A stretch of DNA of 64,000 nucleotides from Mimachlamys varia (lineage: Eukaryota > Mollusca > Bivalvia > Pectinida > Pectinidae), in NCBI GenBank assembly GCA_947623455.1, contig OX392528.1:56686322-56750321 (forward strand), written 5' to 3'. The notes under the pieces are model-generated. The model saw only the letters and a list, made by a program, of their open reading frames with translations. It had not been told where the DNA came from and did not search any database. Shown piece by piece: positions 22,841-36,300 of the stretch. Every line of letters begins with the position of its first letter. The first letter of the stretch is position 1. Made by a program: the position numbers and the translations under genes.

Positions 22841-23142
22841 TGATTAAATAGAGACACGATGCCAATGAGTTCTTTGAGTAGGTAGGTTTTCGGTTTACAT
22901 TTTGTTTCGAAAAATGTCTAAAGATTCCGCGTAAATGTAAGATTAGTTTATTGTATTATAGAAACCGCGACATTGTTCGCTCTCAAATGTCTGTATTTGT
23001 ATAAGACGAGAGATGGTGTTGGAAGGAGAGGAAATGGAGGTAATTAAGATTGGGATATGACGATTGAAGCAGTTAATGGAGATGGAATATAATAATTATG
23101 GAGATAAGGTTATAGGGATGGAAAAATGGAGATAGAGATATA

Positions 23143-23322
23143 CAGTGAAACACGTGTATAACTAATCTCTGGGGACCAAGTCAATTCATTTACCTGTGTG
23201 TGTTTTGTTCATTTAATATAAGTTAACATACAGATAAAAGGGAGCTTGGGGGAATGAAAAACACGAAAATGTTCTCACCGCGAATTTGTTGTAGGCGTGT
23301 TCAGTATGAATGTGTTTTACTG
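23143..23322. mobile_element. pogo/Tigger-like MITE, 180 bp
   Basis: TA-flanked (23141-23142 and 23323-23324). Ends are CAGTGAAACACGTGTATAAC and, inverted, CAGTAAAACACATTCATACT. A CAGTGAA-type TIR with TA duplication is typical of Tc1/mariner/pogo nonautonomous copies. No transposase. Confidence 0.6.
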
Positions 23323-23486
23323 TAGGGTATGGAGAGCGAGAGGAAAGGGACCAATTCCTAAAACCCACTTAAGTTATACGATGTCAAAACAGTGTGTCCA
23401 GTAGTTCTTCGTTGGTGACAAATAACAATATATAAATTTTATTATCGACCGTTACAGAACCGTGACATCAATATAGATATTTCTTT

Positions 23487-23618
23487 ATATTGAACCTCAT
23501 GTTTAATGACATCGGAGGCCGAGCGACTCTCGCTATCAAAAACCAATTAACTGGTCGTAAATAGAGAATGCTAGAATCTTTCACACGGCCTGATAAGGTA
23601 GATAATTGATTTCAGTAT
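23487..23618 (+). promoter_or_regulatory. conserved intron-1 element C (partner of 55088-55220)
   Basis: About 130 bp in the putative first intron of gene C aligns with a block in the first intron of gene D. Shared pieces: TGAACCTC, GGCCGAGCGAC, AAAACCAATT, GGTCGTAAATA, CACGGCCTG and GATAATTGATTTC. Both blocks are on the + strand and non-coding. This supports linkage of the exon at 20554 with gene C and makes the block a candidate enhancer. A shared mobile element is the alternative. Confidence 0.6.
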
Positions 23619-24094
23619 GATTATTTTGTTGACGGTTTATTTAAATAAATAGTTTCATATATTGTGTCTAGTACATGTACATTGAATAAATGTCTCGGCC
23701 GTCGTTGATAGATTCACTCGTGTTAAATTTTCAACTCATCACGTGAACAAAATGGGAAACTTTTTCTTACAGTTCCTTTCTGTGACGGTATCATGTTTAT
23801 TTAATATGAGTCACTCACTCAGGAACAGAACCAATTAACGTGTTGTCGGCTCAATAGATGTAACATTCTGAATGATGCGCTTTGGTAGGCTCTACCCATG
23901 TCATCTGGGAACACGATTGTGTATAAAAACATACAGGATTGATTTTAGTTTCGTCTATGGTTATTGTTGTTTACGTCGTGGAAACTATAGCCAGGTGATG
24001 CGATGACAAGTTCAGTTTGCGTGAACAATGAATATTGATTTAATGTCATTGTGAGTTGTAAAAATAGAGGAACGATTTTCATGGTAGCCTGAAA

Positions 24095-24385
24095 AAACCT
24101 AGAGAATACCAAAGCGTCAACAAAACCATAATCCGAATTCAAAATCAATTAAACTACTGACAATATACGAAAAAATGAAAGATCCACACGGAGACCCTTG
24201 TAAAATAAAGTACAAGAGAATAAGACCAGGTGTTCCGGAAGAGTAAGCGTCTTCTGTTATCGAGGACATCTGCCATACAAATACTGGTCATATACAAGTA
24301 AACATCAAGGCCTCAATCACAACAAGTAAGCACACTAGTGAGCATACTCAAAAACGCCTGCATATCAAGATACATAATATTTCTC
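24095..24385 (+). mobile_element. dispersed repeat DR1, copy 5
   Basis: Contains AATACCAAAGCGTCAACAAA, ACCATAATCCGAATTCAAAA, GGTGTTCCGGAAGAGTAAGC and GTGAGCATACTCAAAAACGC. Nearly full length, diverged. Confidence 0.7.
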
Positions 24386-24774
24386 AATAAGACAAAGATG
24401 GCGACCATAAATTTGCACATGTAGTTATCATCAACTTGCATCTCTCGAAGCCCTGTGTTGTTAGTGTATTTGTACCTCAGTCGACATCGATCACACTAAA
24501 ATTATAGAGAATTGAAACTGACAATCTTGCTTACGGAATATTTTGATAGTATGTGGAATTGCTGAAACCTATCTTTTTCATGTATTGCACTGTTTGGAGA
24601 AATGTGTTTTGAACATAATAAATAAAACTGTATAGTCTCAAAACTGCTAAACTATTTGATAGCACTCAGATCTGAGAATTGAACATATATCTATATTCAA
24701 TATAATTATACTCATATACAAACAACTTGGTTTGATTTCTGTGAACAAAAATTGATTCGCTTTAATCCATAATC

Positions 24775-24912
24775 TGATAAAAAATAAGAAAATACCAAAG
24801 CTTCCACGACGCGATAATCCAAACGCAATTTAGATTAAACTAGGGGCTTAATATGGAAAATGATTTTTTTTACCCTGGAGACATTGGTAAAAGTACAAGA
24901 AAATAAGAGTTA
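24775..24912 (+). mobile_element. dispersed repeat DR1, copy 6 (5' half)
   Basis: Shares AATACCAAAGCTTCCACGAC, GATAATCCAAACGCAATTTA and GATTAAACTAGGGGC with copies 4 and 5 and stops after AAAGTACAAGAAAATAAGAG. Confidence 0.6.
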
Positions 24913-26298
24913 CTTTCGTTTTGTACAAACGCATTTATCTTAGTTTGCTAAAGTCAAACAAACATCTTCCCTGTTTGGTCTGATTTTCTGAAATTAAAGA
25001 TGGCGTATACGTGCCACAAGCAAACATAGAAGATGGTGATAATGTGGAACCATATGCCGAGAGTAGATGTTGACATTACTGACTAAACTACAGTCACTCA
25101 ACACATTGATTTATTTACCAGCGTATATGGAACAATCTACATCTACCTGATAATTATGTACGGATCGAAATATTGACAATACAACAATGGATTCCCTCGT
25201 CATCGTGTTGGTGTGGTAATGACAAAGCACTTATCTCAGCCGGAACTTCATGTATACTGCTAGCAGGTAGAAGACGAATGTATGTAGCTGTATCAATACA
25301 AGCTGTAGTTGATTCAATCTCTATGTAGAATGCAATATTGACCAAACTACAGGCATTCAGTTTTATGTTTCAATATAGAGTTGAATATATGGAATCTGCT
25401 TAGCTTTATAAAGCCTCTCTGTCTACGAGTCTGTGCGTAATCTAAAAACTATGTCGATGTTGTAAAAACAACACAGACTCTTGAAGGATATTTAATGTAG
25501 CAGGAATACATGCAGTATCTCCCTTTACTGCAGTGGGTTGAAATATTGACAAAGTAAATATGCATCGCAAGCAGTACAGCTTTTGGTTATAATTGTGTTA
25601 TTTCCATGTAAATACATTTAAATTGAACAAACAATTTGGAACGACACAGGGAAACGCTACAATTTGTAACATGTTTTGGAATGTACACATGTTCAGTAGA
25701 TAGAGCAATGCATATCTTTATTATATATTTCAACGGACGGATAATGAAATATTCCCTAACAAGTAATAAAACGCACAGTTGGTGATTATCCAACAAGCTA
25801 CCGACCAGATTTGACTATTTAAATCTTACAAATGAATCAATGACATTGACGTCACAGAGCCTACATATTCATAAGTCATTGTGGTGAGAAACATTACATG
25901 TAAGTCAGGTGAAAAGAATCTATAATTTATTGGTAGGTATAGAAAAGGAAATTCCTTTTGTACGTAATTGCATGCAGTGTACGTCAATACAGTTATACAA
26001 AGCAGTGCTGCTCGATATTACATATTTTAAGAAAACATTTCTGACAGGTGTCAAACAGATAAATAAGCTGTAAGGGACAACACAAAATAAATCATCGTGA
26101 TAAATACAACCATAGAACACGTTTATTGTTATATTATAGACGAAATAACATCTAAACAGTATATAAATCCGCAGTTTTCATGAACGTGTGAAAAAGTATA
26201 TTTCACCGATTTTATCCTACACATTATGTCTAATAATATGTTTGAAATCAAATATCAAGCACTGATTTGAATTATCTATATGCACTCCGATATAAAGA
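24913..26298. other. gene C intron 1, nothing recognised
   Basis: AT-rich DNA with chance frames only. A CRE palindrome lies at 25847-25854. Confidence 0.4.
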
Positions 26299-26772
26299 CG
26301 TTCGGCGCCCAGAGTGTACATTCGGCGCACAGATAGTACATTCGGCGCACAGAGAGTACATTCGGCGCCCAGAGAGCCCATAGACTACATTCGGCGCCCA
26401 GAGTGTACATTCGGCGCACAGATAGTACATTCGGCGCACAGATAGTACATTCGGCGCACAGATAGTACATTCGGCGCACAGAGTGTACATTCGGCGCCCA
26501 GAGTGTACATTCGGCGCACAGATAGTACATTCGGCGCACAGATAGTACATTCGGCGCCCAGGGAGTACATTCGGCGCCCAGAGTGTACATTCAGCGCACA
26601 GATAGTACATTCGGCGCACATATAGTACATTCGGCGCCCAGGGAGTACATTCGGCGCCCAGAGTGTACATTCGGCGCACAGATAGTACATTCGGCGCACA
26701 GATAGTACATTCGGCGCCCAGATAGTACATTCGGCGCCCAGAGAGTACATTCGGCACCCAGAGAGTACATTC
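26299..26772. repeat. 20-bp minisatellite (TTCGGCGC units)
   Basis: About 23 copies of a 20-bp unit, TACATTCGGCGCACAGATAG or its variants CCCAGAGTG, CCCAGGGAG and CCCAGAGAG, with one irregular junction near 26375. Because three units make 60 bp, the minus strand shows overlapping repetitive open frames up to 196 codons; these are not genes. Confidence 0.92.
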
Positions 26773-27170
26773 CATTGTAACGAAAGTGTCGAGATTAAAG
26801 GCATAAGAATGAATGTTAGTTGGAACATGAATTTCACTACCATGTTCGGTCTTATGAGCCATATTGAAAAAAGTTACATTATGTGGTTATACAAAATGGC
26901 AGTGCGTTGGTAACCTGCAACGTGTTCAGGTTAAAATGAATATCATGTATTAAATTAGATTTAATTCTCTTTACATTCACTACTACAATCTACAAACACT
27001 TTAAAGTCAGAAACATAAAGAAATTATCAACTGATCTTCCAATAAAAAGTTCATAAATGGAAAATTGTTTAATTCTTTATGGCAAACTGACTAAGTTACA
27101 CTGAAGCTTGTTTTCATTCAAGGCTGTGACAGGTGATTATAAAACTGTATTTCAATGAGGTAGACAAAAC

Positions 27171-28708
27171 TACGGAAGCCGGTTAGTGCCACATGAAGTA
27201 AACTTTTTATGTCGTAATTACGACTTAGCTATCTCGTAATTACGACATAGTATGTCGTAATTACGACTTAGTTATCTCGTAATTACGACATAGTTATCTC
27301 GTAATTACGACATAGTATGTCGTAATTACGACTTAGTTATCTCGTAATTACGACATAGTTATCTCGTAATTACGACATAGTTATCTCGTAATTACGACTT
27401 AGTATGTCGTAATTACGACTTAGTTATCTCGTAATTACGACTTAGTTATCTCGTAATTACGACTTATGGAATATCTTATGTGCGGCAATGCTCAATATCG
27501 TAGACGCTCTCATTGGCCGAGGTGCCTGGGACAGCGACTGGCTGAATTGAATGGGTATGATAAACTAACTTACCTTTAATTAACAACAGCAAATACTCCA
27601 AGACACCCGTTCCAATGAAAACACAGCATTATACAGAAACAATAATAATAATAATATTTATTCAGGTAAAAGGAACAATTAAATACAGAAAAACTTTTGA
27701 ATTTAAAATATTACAGATGGTAGTTATAATCATAGATTTTGACTTGAATTCCTTGGGATAGTCCATATAAAGCCTTAAAGGCTTATTTCCAATGGGGTTC
27801 CTATATACCAGACCAAACTACAAGATACAGTGAACCCTCGTTATACCGCCACCTTTCGTCCACAGCAATTATGGCGGTATAACGAGGGTGGCGATAGTAT
27901 CGAATTATGAAAATTATAACCATGAATTGAATTGAATAATAGATTGCATTTCCAACTTTTTATTAAAAAACAAGCTTATTATTATATCGTCATATAGATC
28001 TACATTGGCACAAATTTATTTCTGAAAATAGTTATTGATCTGTTTTTGCCGCATGCCATTCCAAATGGAACACTAAAGAGTTCCTCGATCTCTAAAAAAC
28101 AGAACAATATGGTGTTATCGTCGAGGGAAATATATAGCGATTCGGACGTTTGTATTTTAAAGGGTGTGGCGGATGGCGGTATGCGAGGGTGGCGAGCTAA
28201 ACGAGGGAATTATATAGGACAGAAATCCGTTCTAGAGTTTAAGGTGGCGGTATGCGAGGGTGGGGGTAGATTCGGGTGGCAATAGGTCGAGGGTACACTG
28301 TATAACTTAATCGTAATGACGATATACTAAGTCGTAATTACGAGATAGCTATGTCGTAATTACGAGATAACTAAGTCGTAATTACGAGATAACTAAGTCG
28401 TAATTACGACATACTAAGTCGTAATTACGAGATAGCTATGTCGTAATTACGACATACTAAGTCGTAATTACGAGATAGCTATGTCGTAATTACGAGATAA
28501 CTAAGTCGTAATTACGACATACTAAGTCGTAATTACGAGATAACTAAGTCGTAATTACGAGATAACTAAGTCGTAATTACGAGATAACTAAGTCGTAATT
28601 ACGACATACTAAGTCGTAATTACGAGATAACTAAGTCGTAATTACGACATACTAAGTCGTAATTACGACATAAAAAATTACTTCATGTGGCACTAACCGG
28701 CTTCCGTA
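27171..28708. mobile_element. 1.5-kb TIR element with palindromic subterminal arrays
   Basis: Perfect terminal inverted repeats of about 31 bp (start TACGGAAGCCGGTTAGTGCC) are flanked by the 6-bp direct repeat CAAAAC (27165-27170 and 28709-28714). Inside each end is an array of 21-22-bp units around the 12-bp palindrome TCGTAATTACGA: about 12 copies at 27210-27473 and about 17 at 28305-28675, in inverted orientation. The centre holds an unrelated pogo-like MITE. No transposase is encoded, so it is nonautonomous. The superfamily is not assigned; the 6-bp duplication is a direct observation. Confidence 0.85.
27828..28300. mobile_element. pogo/Tigger-like MITE nested in the TIR element
   Basis: Flanked by TA on both sides. 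Ends are CAGTGAACCCTCGTTATACC and, inverted, CAGTGTACCCTCGACCTATT. Internal blocks repeat GGTGGCGGTATGCGAGGGTG twice near the right end (about 28160-28200 and 28240-28265). An 80-codon frame inside has no recognisable domain. Confidence 0.7.
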
Positions 28709-28892
28709 CAAAACAGATTCAGGCACAACCTTGGAGAAGATATGAACGGTTTCCATTCAATATATGTAATTTGTATTATCTACTTCAATTACTCGGTGAA
28801 AAACTTCAAAGGAATAAACGATAAAAATACTCGTTTTTCTGATTAATTAGGAGATTTATGACAAGACGTATCTCCGTTTATCTTCAATGAAA

Positions 28893-29175
28893 AATCTTTT
28901 GTGTCCTTGTCTGATATGAAGATGGACGTTTTTGAGTATACTCATAAGTGTGCTTGCTTATTTTGATTGACAATGATGACGCGGTTCTCTCTTTGAGGAC
29001 TTGACGTTTACTTGGATTGACAAAGATTAACATGCCGGTGTCGTCGATGAAGCAGAAGAGGTTTACTCTTCCGGAACACCTGGTCTTATTCTCTTGTACT
29101 TTTACAAAGATCACCATGTAAATATTTCCTTTGTTCATATTTTCCGCCTGGTTTAATCGATTTAGAGTTCAGATT
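28893..29175 (-). mobile_element. dispersed repeat DR1, copy 7
   Basis: Reverse-complement, near full-length copy. It contains GTCCTTGTCTGATATGAAGA, TTTTTGAGTATACTCATAAG, TCGTCGATGAAGCAGAAGAG, CTTCCGGAACACCTGGTCTT and GGTTTAATCGATTTAGAGTT. Confidence 0.75.
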
Positions 29176-29217
29176 AGCTGATTGTTTATTTTTAGGGGAT
29201 ATTTTCGAAAGTTTATA

Positions 29218-29668
29218 CAGTGGACTCCACTTAATATCACTCCTGTTAATATCACATTCCTCTTTATATCATGTTTTTTACCAAGCACCATTTTCCTCTC
29301 TATATAATCTATGTAATTTTGTTTAATATCATGTATTTTGAGGTGAATTCCTCTTAATATCATGTTTTTTTAACCAATCACATAAAATATCCAGAAAATG
29401 ATGTTATTTCCGTTGATTTCAGATACAACTTGTACAAAATGTTGCAAAGAAAATAAAAAATAACACCAAAAATGTTTTTTATTTGAAATAATGTTATCTA
29501 TATATATTGAAACATCTTCATATGTACATTGAATAGCTTACTTTTAGGTATGGAGATTGGAAATGCACTAAATTTAGTGGAAAAAACATGTTTCTCTAAA
29601 TGTCACATTCCTGTTAATATCATGTTTTTGTCTGACGAATGCAACATGATATAAAGAGGGGTGCACTG
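29218..29668. mobile_element. pogo/Tigger-like MITE, 451 bp
   Basis: TA duplications at 29216-29217 and 29669-29670. Ends are CAGTGGACTCCACTTAATAT and, inverted, CAGTGCACCCCTCTTTATAT. TTAATATCA motifs recur inside. No transposase. Confidence 0.7.
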
Positions 29669-29670
29669 TA

Positions 29671-30302
29671 CCACGAAATGATCGGATTGATCTTAAACCA
29701 CGAAATAAAGCAACAACATAAACTACGTTCTATACAGTATTTTGAAATTGATTTGTTTAACAGCAAACTACATGTACATGTACTTTGTTAAGCTGTGTTG
29801 ACTGTACACTGAACGTTAAGTCAACAGAAAACCTCCAGAGAGTTTTCGCGTACAAAGTGACGGCAAAATCATTATTGGCTTGATGATTTTTTTTATCTCA
29901 ATATGAAAATAAAATCACTAATCCATATATGATGTTGGTCTTGTTGACATTTAAAGCAATTGACATGCTACTCCTTGTGGTAAAGCCTTGCGCATGATGG
30001 TTATATTTATAAGCGTGCCGCGTTTCTATACTTTCTGCTACCCTGTCCTATGAGATGTGATCCAGATAGGGGATACAAAGGCACGTTTTCCGTTTGACAA
30101 GTAAAACCATCCATTATAACCATACATTTTTCAATGACGAATATCACACATTAATTTGCAATGCGGTTATTTGGGGAAATAACACCACTTGAAAAGACAA
30201 CGTTTTTTTTTGTCAAAAGAAAAGACATTATTTCTTCCTTGGATATTCCTAATTACAGACATAATGCTAGATTCTTCTTGTGGCATAACATGGCCATTGT
30301 CT
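29671..30302. other. gene C intron 1, nothing recognised
   Basis: Unique-looking AT-rich DNA between the MITE and the 35-bp array. No exon supported. Confidence 0.4.
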
Positions 30303-33300
30303 GTAGTGATACCTGTGATGTTATGCGGACATTATGTTAGGTGATACCTGTGATGTTATGCGGACAATATGTTAGGTGATACCTGCGATGTTATGCGGAC
30401 ATTATGTTAGGTGATACCTGTGATGTAACACCGACATTATGTTAGGTGATACCTGTGATGTTATGCGGACATTATGTTAGGTGATACCTATGATGTAACA
30501 CCGACATTATGGTAGGTGATACCTGTGATATTATGCGGACATTATGTTAGGTGATACCTGTGATGTTATGCGGACATTATGTTAGGTGATACCTGTAATG
30601 TAACGCGGACATTATGTTAGGTGATACCTGTGATGTAACGCGGACATTATGTTAGGTGATACCTGTGATGTAACACCGACATTATGTTAGGTGATACCTG
30701 TGATGTAACGCGGACATTATGTAAGGTGATACCTGTGATGTAACGCGGACATTATGGTAGGTGATACCCTTGATGTAACGCGGACATTATGGTAGGTGAT
30801 ACCTGTGAAATTATGCGGACATTATGTTAGGTGATACCTGTAATGTAACGCGGACATTATGGTAGGTGATACCCTTGATGTAACGCGGACATTATGGCAG
30901 GTGATACCTGTGATGTAACGCGGACATTATGGTAGGTGATACCTGTGATGTAACGCGGACATTATGGTAGGTGATACCCTTGATGTAACGCGGACATTAT
31001 GGTAGGTGATACCTGTGATGTAACGCGGACATTATGGTAGGTGATACCCTTGATGTAACGCGGACATTATGGTAGGTGATACCTGTGAAATTATGCGGAC
31101 ATTATGTTAGGTGATACCTGTAATGTAACGCGGACATTATGGTAGGTGATACCCTTGATGTAACGCGGACATTATGGCAGGTGATACCTGTGATGTAACG
31201 CGGACATTATGGTAGGTGATACCTGTGATGTAACGCGGACATTATGTTAGGTGATACCTGTGATGTAACGCGGACATTATGGTAGGTGATACCTGTGATG
31301 TAACGCGGACATTATGTTTGGTGATACCTGTGATGTAACGCGGACATTATGGTAGGTGATACCTGTGATGTAACGCGGATATTATGTTAGGTGATACCTG
31401 TAAGGTAACGCGGACATTATGTAAGGTGATACCTGTGATGTAACGCGGACATTATGGTAGGTGATACCTGTGATGTAACACCGACATTATGTTAGGTGAT
31501 ACCTGTGATGTAACGCGGATATTATGTTAGGTGATACCTGTGATGTAATGCGGACATTATGTTAGGTGATACCTGTGATGTAACGCGGACATTATGGTAG
31601 GTGATACCTCTGATGTTATGCCGACATTATGTTAGGTGATACCTGTGATGTAACGCGGACATTATGTTAGGTGATACCTGTGATGTAACGCGGACATTAT
31701 GGTAGGTGATACCTGTGATATTATACGGACATTATGTTAGGTGATACCTGTGATGTAACGCGGACATTATGGTAGGTGATACCTGTGATGTAACACCGAC
31801 ATTATGTTAGGTGATACCTGTGATGTAACGCGGACATTATGGTAGGTGAAACCTGTTATATAAAGCATACATTATGGTAGGTAGGTGATACCTGTAATGT
31901 AACGCGGACAATATGTTAGGTGATACATGTGATGTTATGCGGACATTATGTTAGGTGATACCTGCGATGTTATGCGGACATTATGGTAGATGATACCTGT
32001 GATGTAACGCGGACATTATGGTAGGTGATACCTGTGATGTAACGCGGACATTATGTTAGGTGATACCTGTGATGTTATGCGGACATTATGTTAGGTGATA
32101 CCTGTGATGTAACGCGGACATTATGTTAGGTGATACCTGTGATGTAACGCGAACATTATGTTAGGTGATACCTGTAATGTAACGCGGACATTATGTTAGG
32201 TGATACCTGTGATGTAACGCGGACATTATGGTAGGTGATACCTGTGATGTAACGCGGACATTATGTTAGGTGATACCTGTGATGTAACGCGGACATTATG
32301 GTAGGTGATACCTGTGATGTAACGCGGACATTATGGTAGGTGATACCTGTGATGCAACGCGGACATTATGGTAGGTGATACCTGCGATGTTATGCGGACA
32401 TTATGTAAGGTGATACCTGTAATGTAACGCGGACATTATGGTAGGTGATATCTGTGTTGTTATGCGGACATTATGTTAGGTGATACCTATGATGTTATGC
32501 GGACATTATGTTAGGTGATACCTGTGATGTTATGCGGACATTATGTTAGGTGATAACTGTAATGTAACGCGGACATTATGTTAGGTGATACCTGTGATGT
32601 AACGTGGACATTATGGTAGGTGATACATGTGATGTTATGCGGACATTATGTTAGGTGATACCTGTGATGTAACGCGGACATTATGTTAGGTGATACCTGT
32701 GATGTAACGTGGACATTATGGTAGGTGATACCTCTGATGTTATGCGGACATTATGTTAGGTGATACCTGTAATGTAACGCGGATATTATGGTAGGTGATA
32801 CCTGTAATGTAACGCGGACATTATGGTAGGTGATATCTGTGATGTAACGCGGACATTATGGTAGGTGATACCTGTGATGTTATGCGGACATTATGTTAGG
32901 TGATACCTGTGATGTAACGCGGACATTATGGTAGGTGATACCTCTGATGTTATGCCGACATTATGTTAGGTGATACCTGTGATGTAACGCGGACATTATG
33001 TGAGGTGATACCTGTGATGTAACGTGGACATTATGTTAGGTGATACCTGTGATGTAACGCGGACATTATGTTAGGTGATACCTCTGATGTTATGCCGACA
33101 TTATGTTAGGTGATACCTGTGATGTAACGCGGACATTATGTAAGGTGATACCTGCGATGTTATGCGGACATTATGGTAGGTGATACCTGTGGTGTAACGC
33201 GGACAATATGTTAGGTGATACATGTGATGTTATGCGGACATTATGTTAGGTGATACCTGCGATGTTATGCGGACATTATGGTAGATGATACCTGTGATGT

Positions 33301-36300
33301 AACGCGGACATTATGGTAGGTGATACCTGTGATGTAACGCGGACATTATGTTAGGTGATACCTGTGATGTTATGCGGACATTATGTTAGGTGATACCTGT
33401 GATGTAACGCGGACATTATGTTAGGTGCTACCTGTGATGTAACGCGAACATTATGTTAGGTGATACCTGTAATGTAACGCGGACATTATGTTAGGTGATA
33501 CCTGTGATGTAACGCGGACATTATGGTAGGTGATACCTGTGATGTAACGCGGACATTATGTTAGGTGATACCTGTGATGTAACGCGGACATTATGGTAGG
33601 TGATACCTGTGATGTAACGCGGACATTATGGTAGGTGATATCTGTGATGTTATGCGGACATTATGTAAGGTGATACCTGTAATGTAACGCGGACATTATG
33701 GTAGGTGATACCTGCGATGTTATGCGGACATTATGTAAGGTGATACCTGTAATGTAACGCGGACATTATGGTAGGTGATATCTGTGTTGTTATGCGGACA
33801 TTATGTTAGGTGATACCTGTGATGTTATGCGGACATTATGTTAGGTGATACCTGTGATGTTATGCGGACATTATGTTAGGTGATAACTGTAATGTAACGC
33901 GGACATTATGTTAGGTGATACCTGTGATGTAACGTGGACATTATGGTAGGTGATACATGTGATGTTATGCGGACATTATGGTAGGTGATACCTCTGATGT
34001 TATGCGGACATTATGCTAGGTGATACCTGTAATGTTATGCGGACATTATGTTAGGTGATACCTGTGATGTAACGTGGACATTATGGTAGGTGATACCTCT
34101 GATGTTATGCGGACATTATGCTAGGTGATACCTGTAATGTTATGCGGACATTATGTTAGGTGATACCTGTGATGTAACGTGGACATTATGGTAGGTGATA
34201 CCTCTGATGTTATGCGGACATTATGCTAGGTGATACCTGTAATGTTATGCGGACATTATGTTAGGTGATACCTGTGATGTAACGTGGACATTATGGTAGG
34301 TGATACCTCTGATGTTATGCGGACATTATGTTAGGTGATACCTGTAATGTAACGCGGATATTATGGTAGGTGATACCTGTAATGTAACGCGGACATTATG
34401 GTAGGTGATATCTGTGATGTAACGCGGACATTATGGTAGGTGATACCTGTGATGTTATGCGGACATTATGTTAGGTGATACCTGTGATGTAACGCGGACA
34501 TTATGGTAGGTGATACCTCTGATGTTATGCCGACATTATGTTAGGTGATACCTGTGATGTAACGCGGACATTATGTGAGGTGATACCTGTGATGTAACGT
34601 GGACATTATGGTAGGTGATACCTCTGATGTTATGCCGACATTATGTTAGGTGATACCTGTGATGTAACGCGGACATTATGTAAGGTGATACCTGCGATGT
34701 TATGCGGACATTATGGTAGGTGATACCTGTGGTGTAACGCGGACATTATGTTAGGTGATACCTGTAATGTAACGCGGACATTATGGTAGGTGATAGCTGT
34801 GATGTAACGCGGACATTATATTAGGTGATACCTGTGATGTAACGCGGACATAATGTTAGGTGATACCTGTGATGTAACGCGGACATTATGGTAGGTGATA
34901 ACTGTAATGTAACACCGACATTATATTAGGTGATACCTGTGATGTAACGCGGACATAATGTTAGGTGATACATGTAATGTAACGCGGACATTATGGTAGG
35001 TGATAACTGTGATGTAACGCGGGCATTATGGTAGGTGATACCTGTGATGTAACGCGGACATTATGGTAGGTGATAACTGTAATGTAACGCGGACATTATG
35101 TTAGGTGATACATGTAATGTAACGCGGACATTATGGTAGGTGATACCTGTGATGTAACGCGGATATTATGGTAGGTGATACCTGTGATGTAACGCGGACA
35201 TTATGGTAGGTGATAACTGTAATGTAACGCTGACATTATGTTAGGTGATAAATGTAATGTAACGCGGACATTATGTTAGGTGATACCTGTGATGTAACGC
35301 GGGCATTATGGTAGGTGATACCTGTGATGTAACGCGGACATTATGGTAGGTGATAACTGTAATGTAACGCTGACATTATGTTAGGTGATAAATGTAATGT
35401 AACGCGGACATTATGGTAGGTGATACCTGTGATGTAACGCGGACATTATGTTAGGTGATACCTGTAATGTAACACGGACATTATGTTAGGTGATACCTGT
35501 GATGTAACGCGGACATTATGGTAGGTGATATCTGTGATGTAACGCGGACATTATGGTAGGTGATAACTGTGATGTAACATGACATTATGGTAGGTGATAC
35601 CTGTGATGTAATACCGACATTATGTTAGGTGATACTTGTAATGTAACGCGGACATTATGTTAGGTGATACCTGTGATGTAATGCGGACAATATGTTAGGT
35701 GATACTTGTAATGTAACGCGGACATTATGGTAGGTAGGTGATACCTGTGATGTAACGCGGACAATATGTTAGGTGATACTTGTAATGTAATGCGGACATT
35801 ATGTTAGGTGATACATGTGATGTAACGCGGACATTATGGTAAGTGATACATGTGATGTAACGCGGACATTATGTAAGGTGATACCTGTTATATAAAGCGT
35901 ACATTATGGTAGGTAGGTGATACCTGTGATGTAACGCGGACATTATGGTAGGTGATACATGTGATGTAACGCGGACATTATGGTAGGTGATACATGTGAT
36001 GTAACGCGGATATTATGTTAGGTGATACCTGCGTTGTAACGCGGACATTATGTAAGGTGATACCTGTGATGTAACGCGGACATTACGGTAGGTGATACCT
36101 GTGATGTAACGCGGACATTATGGTAGGTGATACCTGTGATGTAACGCGGACATTATGGTAGGTGATACATGTGATGTAACGCGGATATTATGTTAGGTGA
36201 TACCTGCGTTGTAACGCGGACATTATGGTAGGTGATACCTGTGATGTAACGCGGATATTATGGTAGGTGATACATGTGATGTAACGCGGACATTATGTTA

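Noticed and set aside
26272..26862. Minus-strand frames up to 196 codons (Cys/Ala/Pro-rich repeats)
   Set aside because: Frames of a 20-bp tandem repeat open in all three phases; the protein simply cycles every 20 residues.
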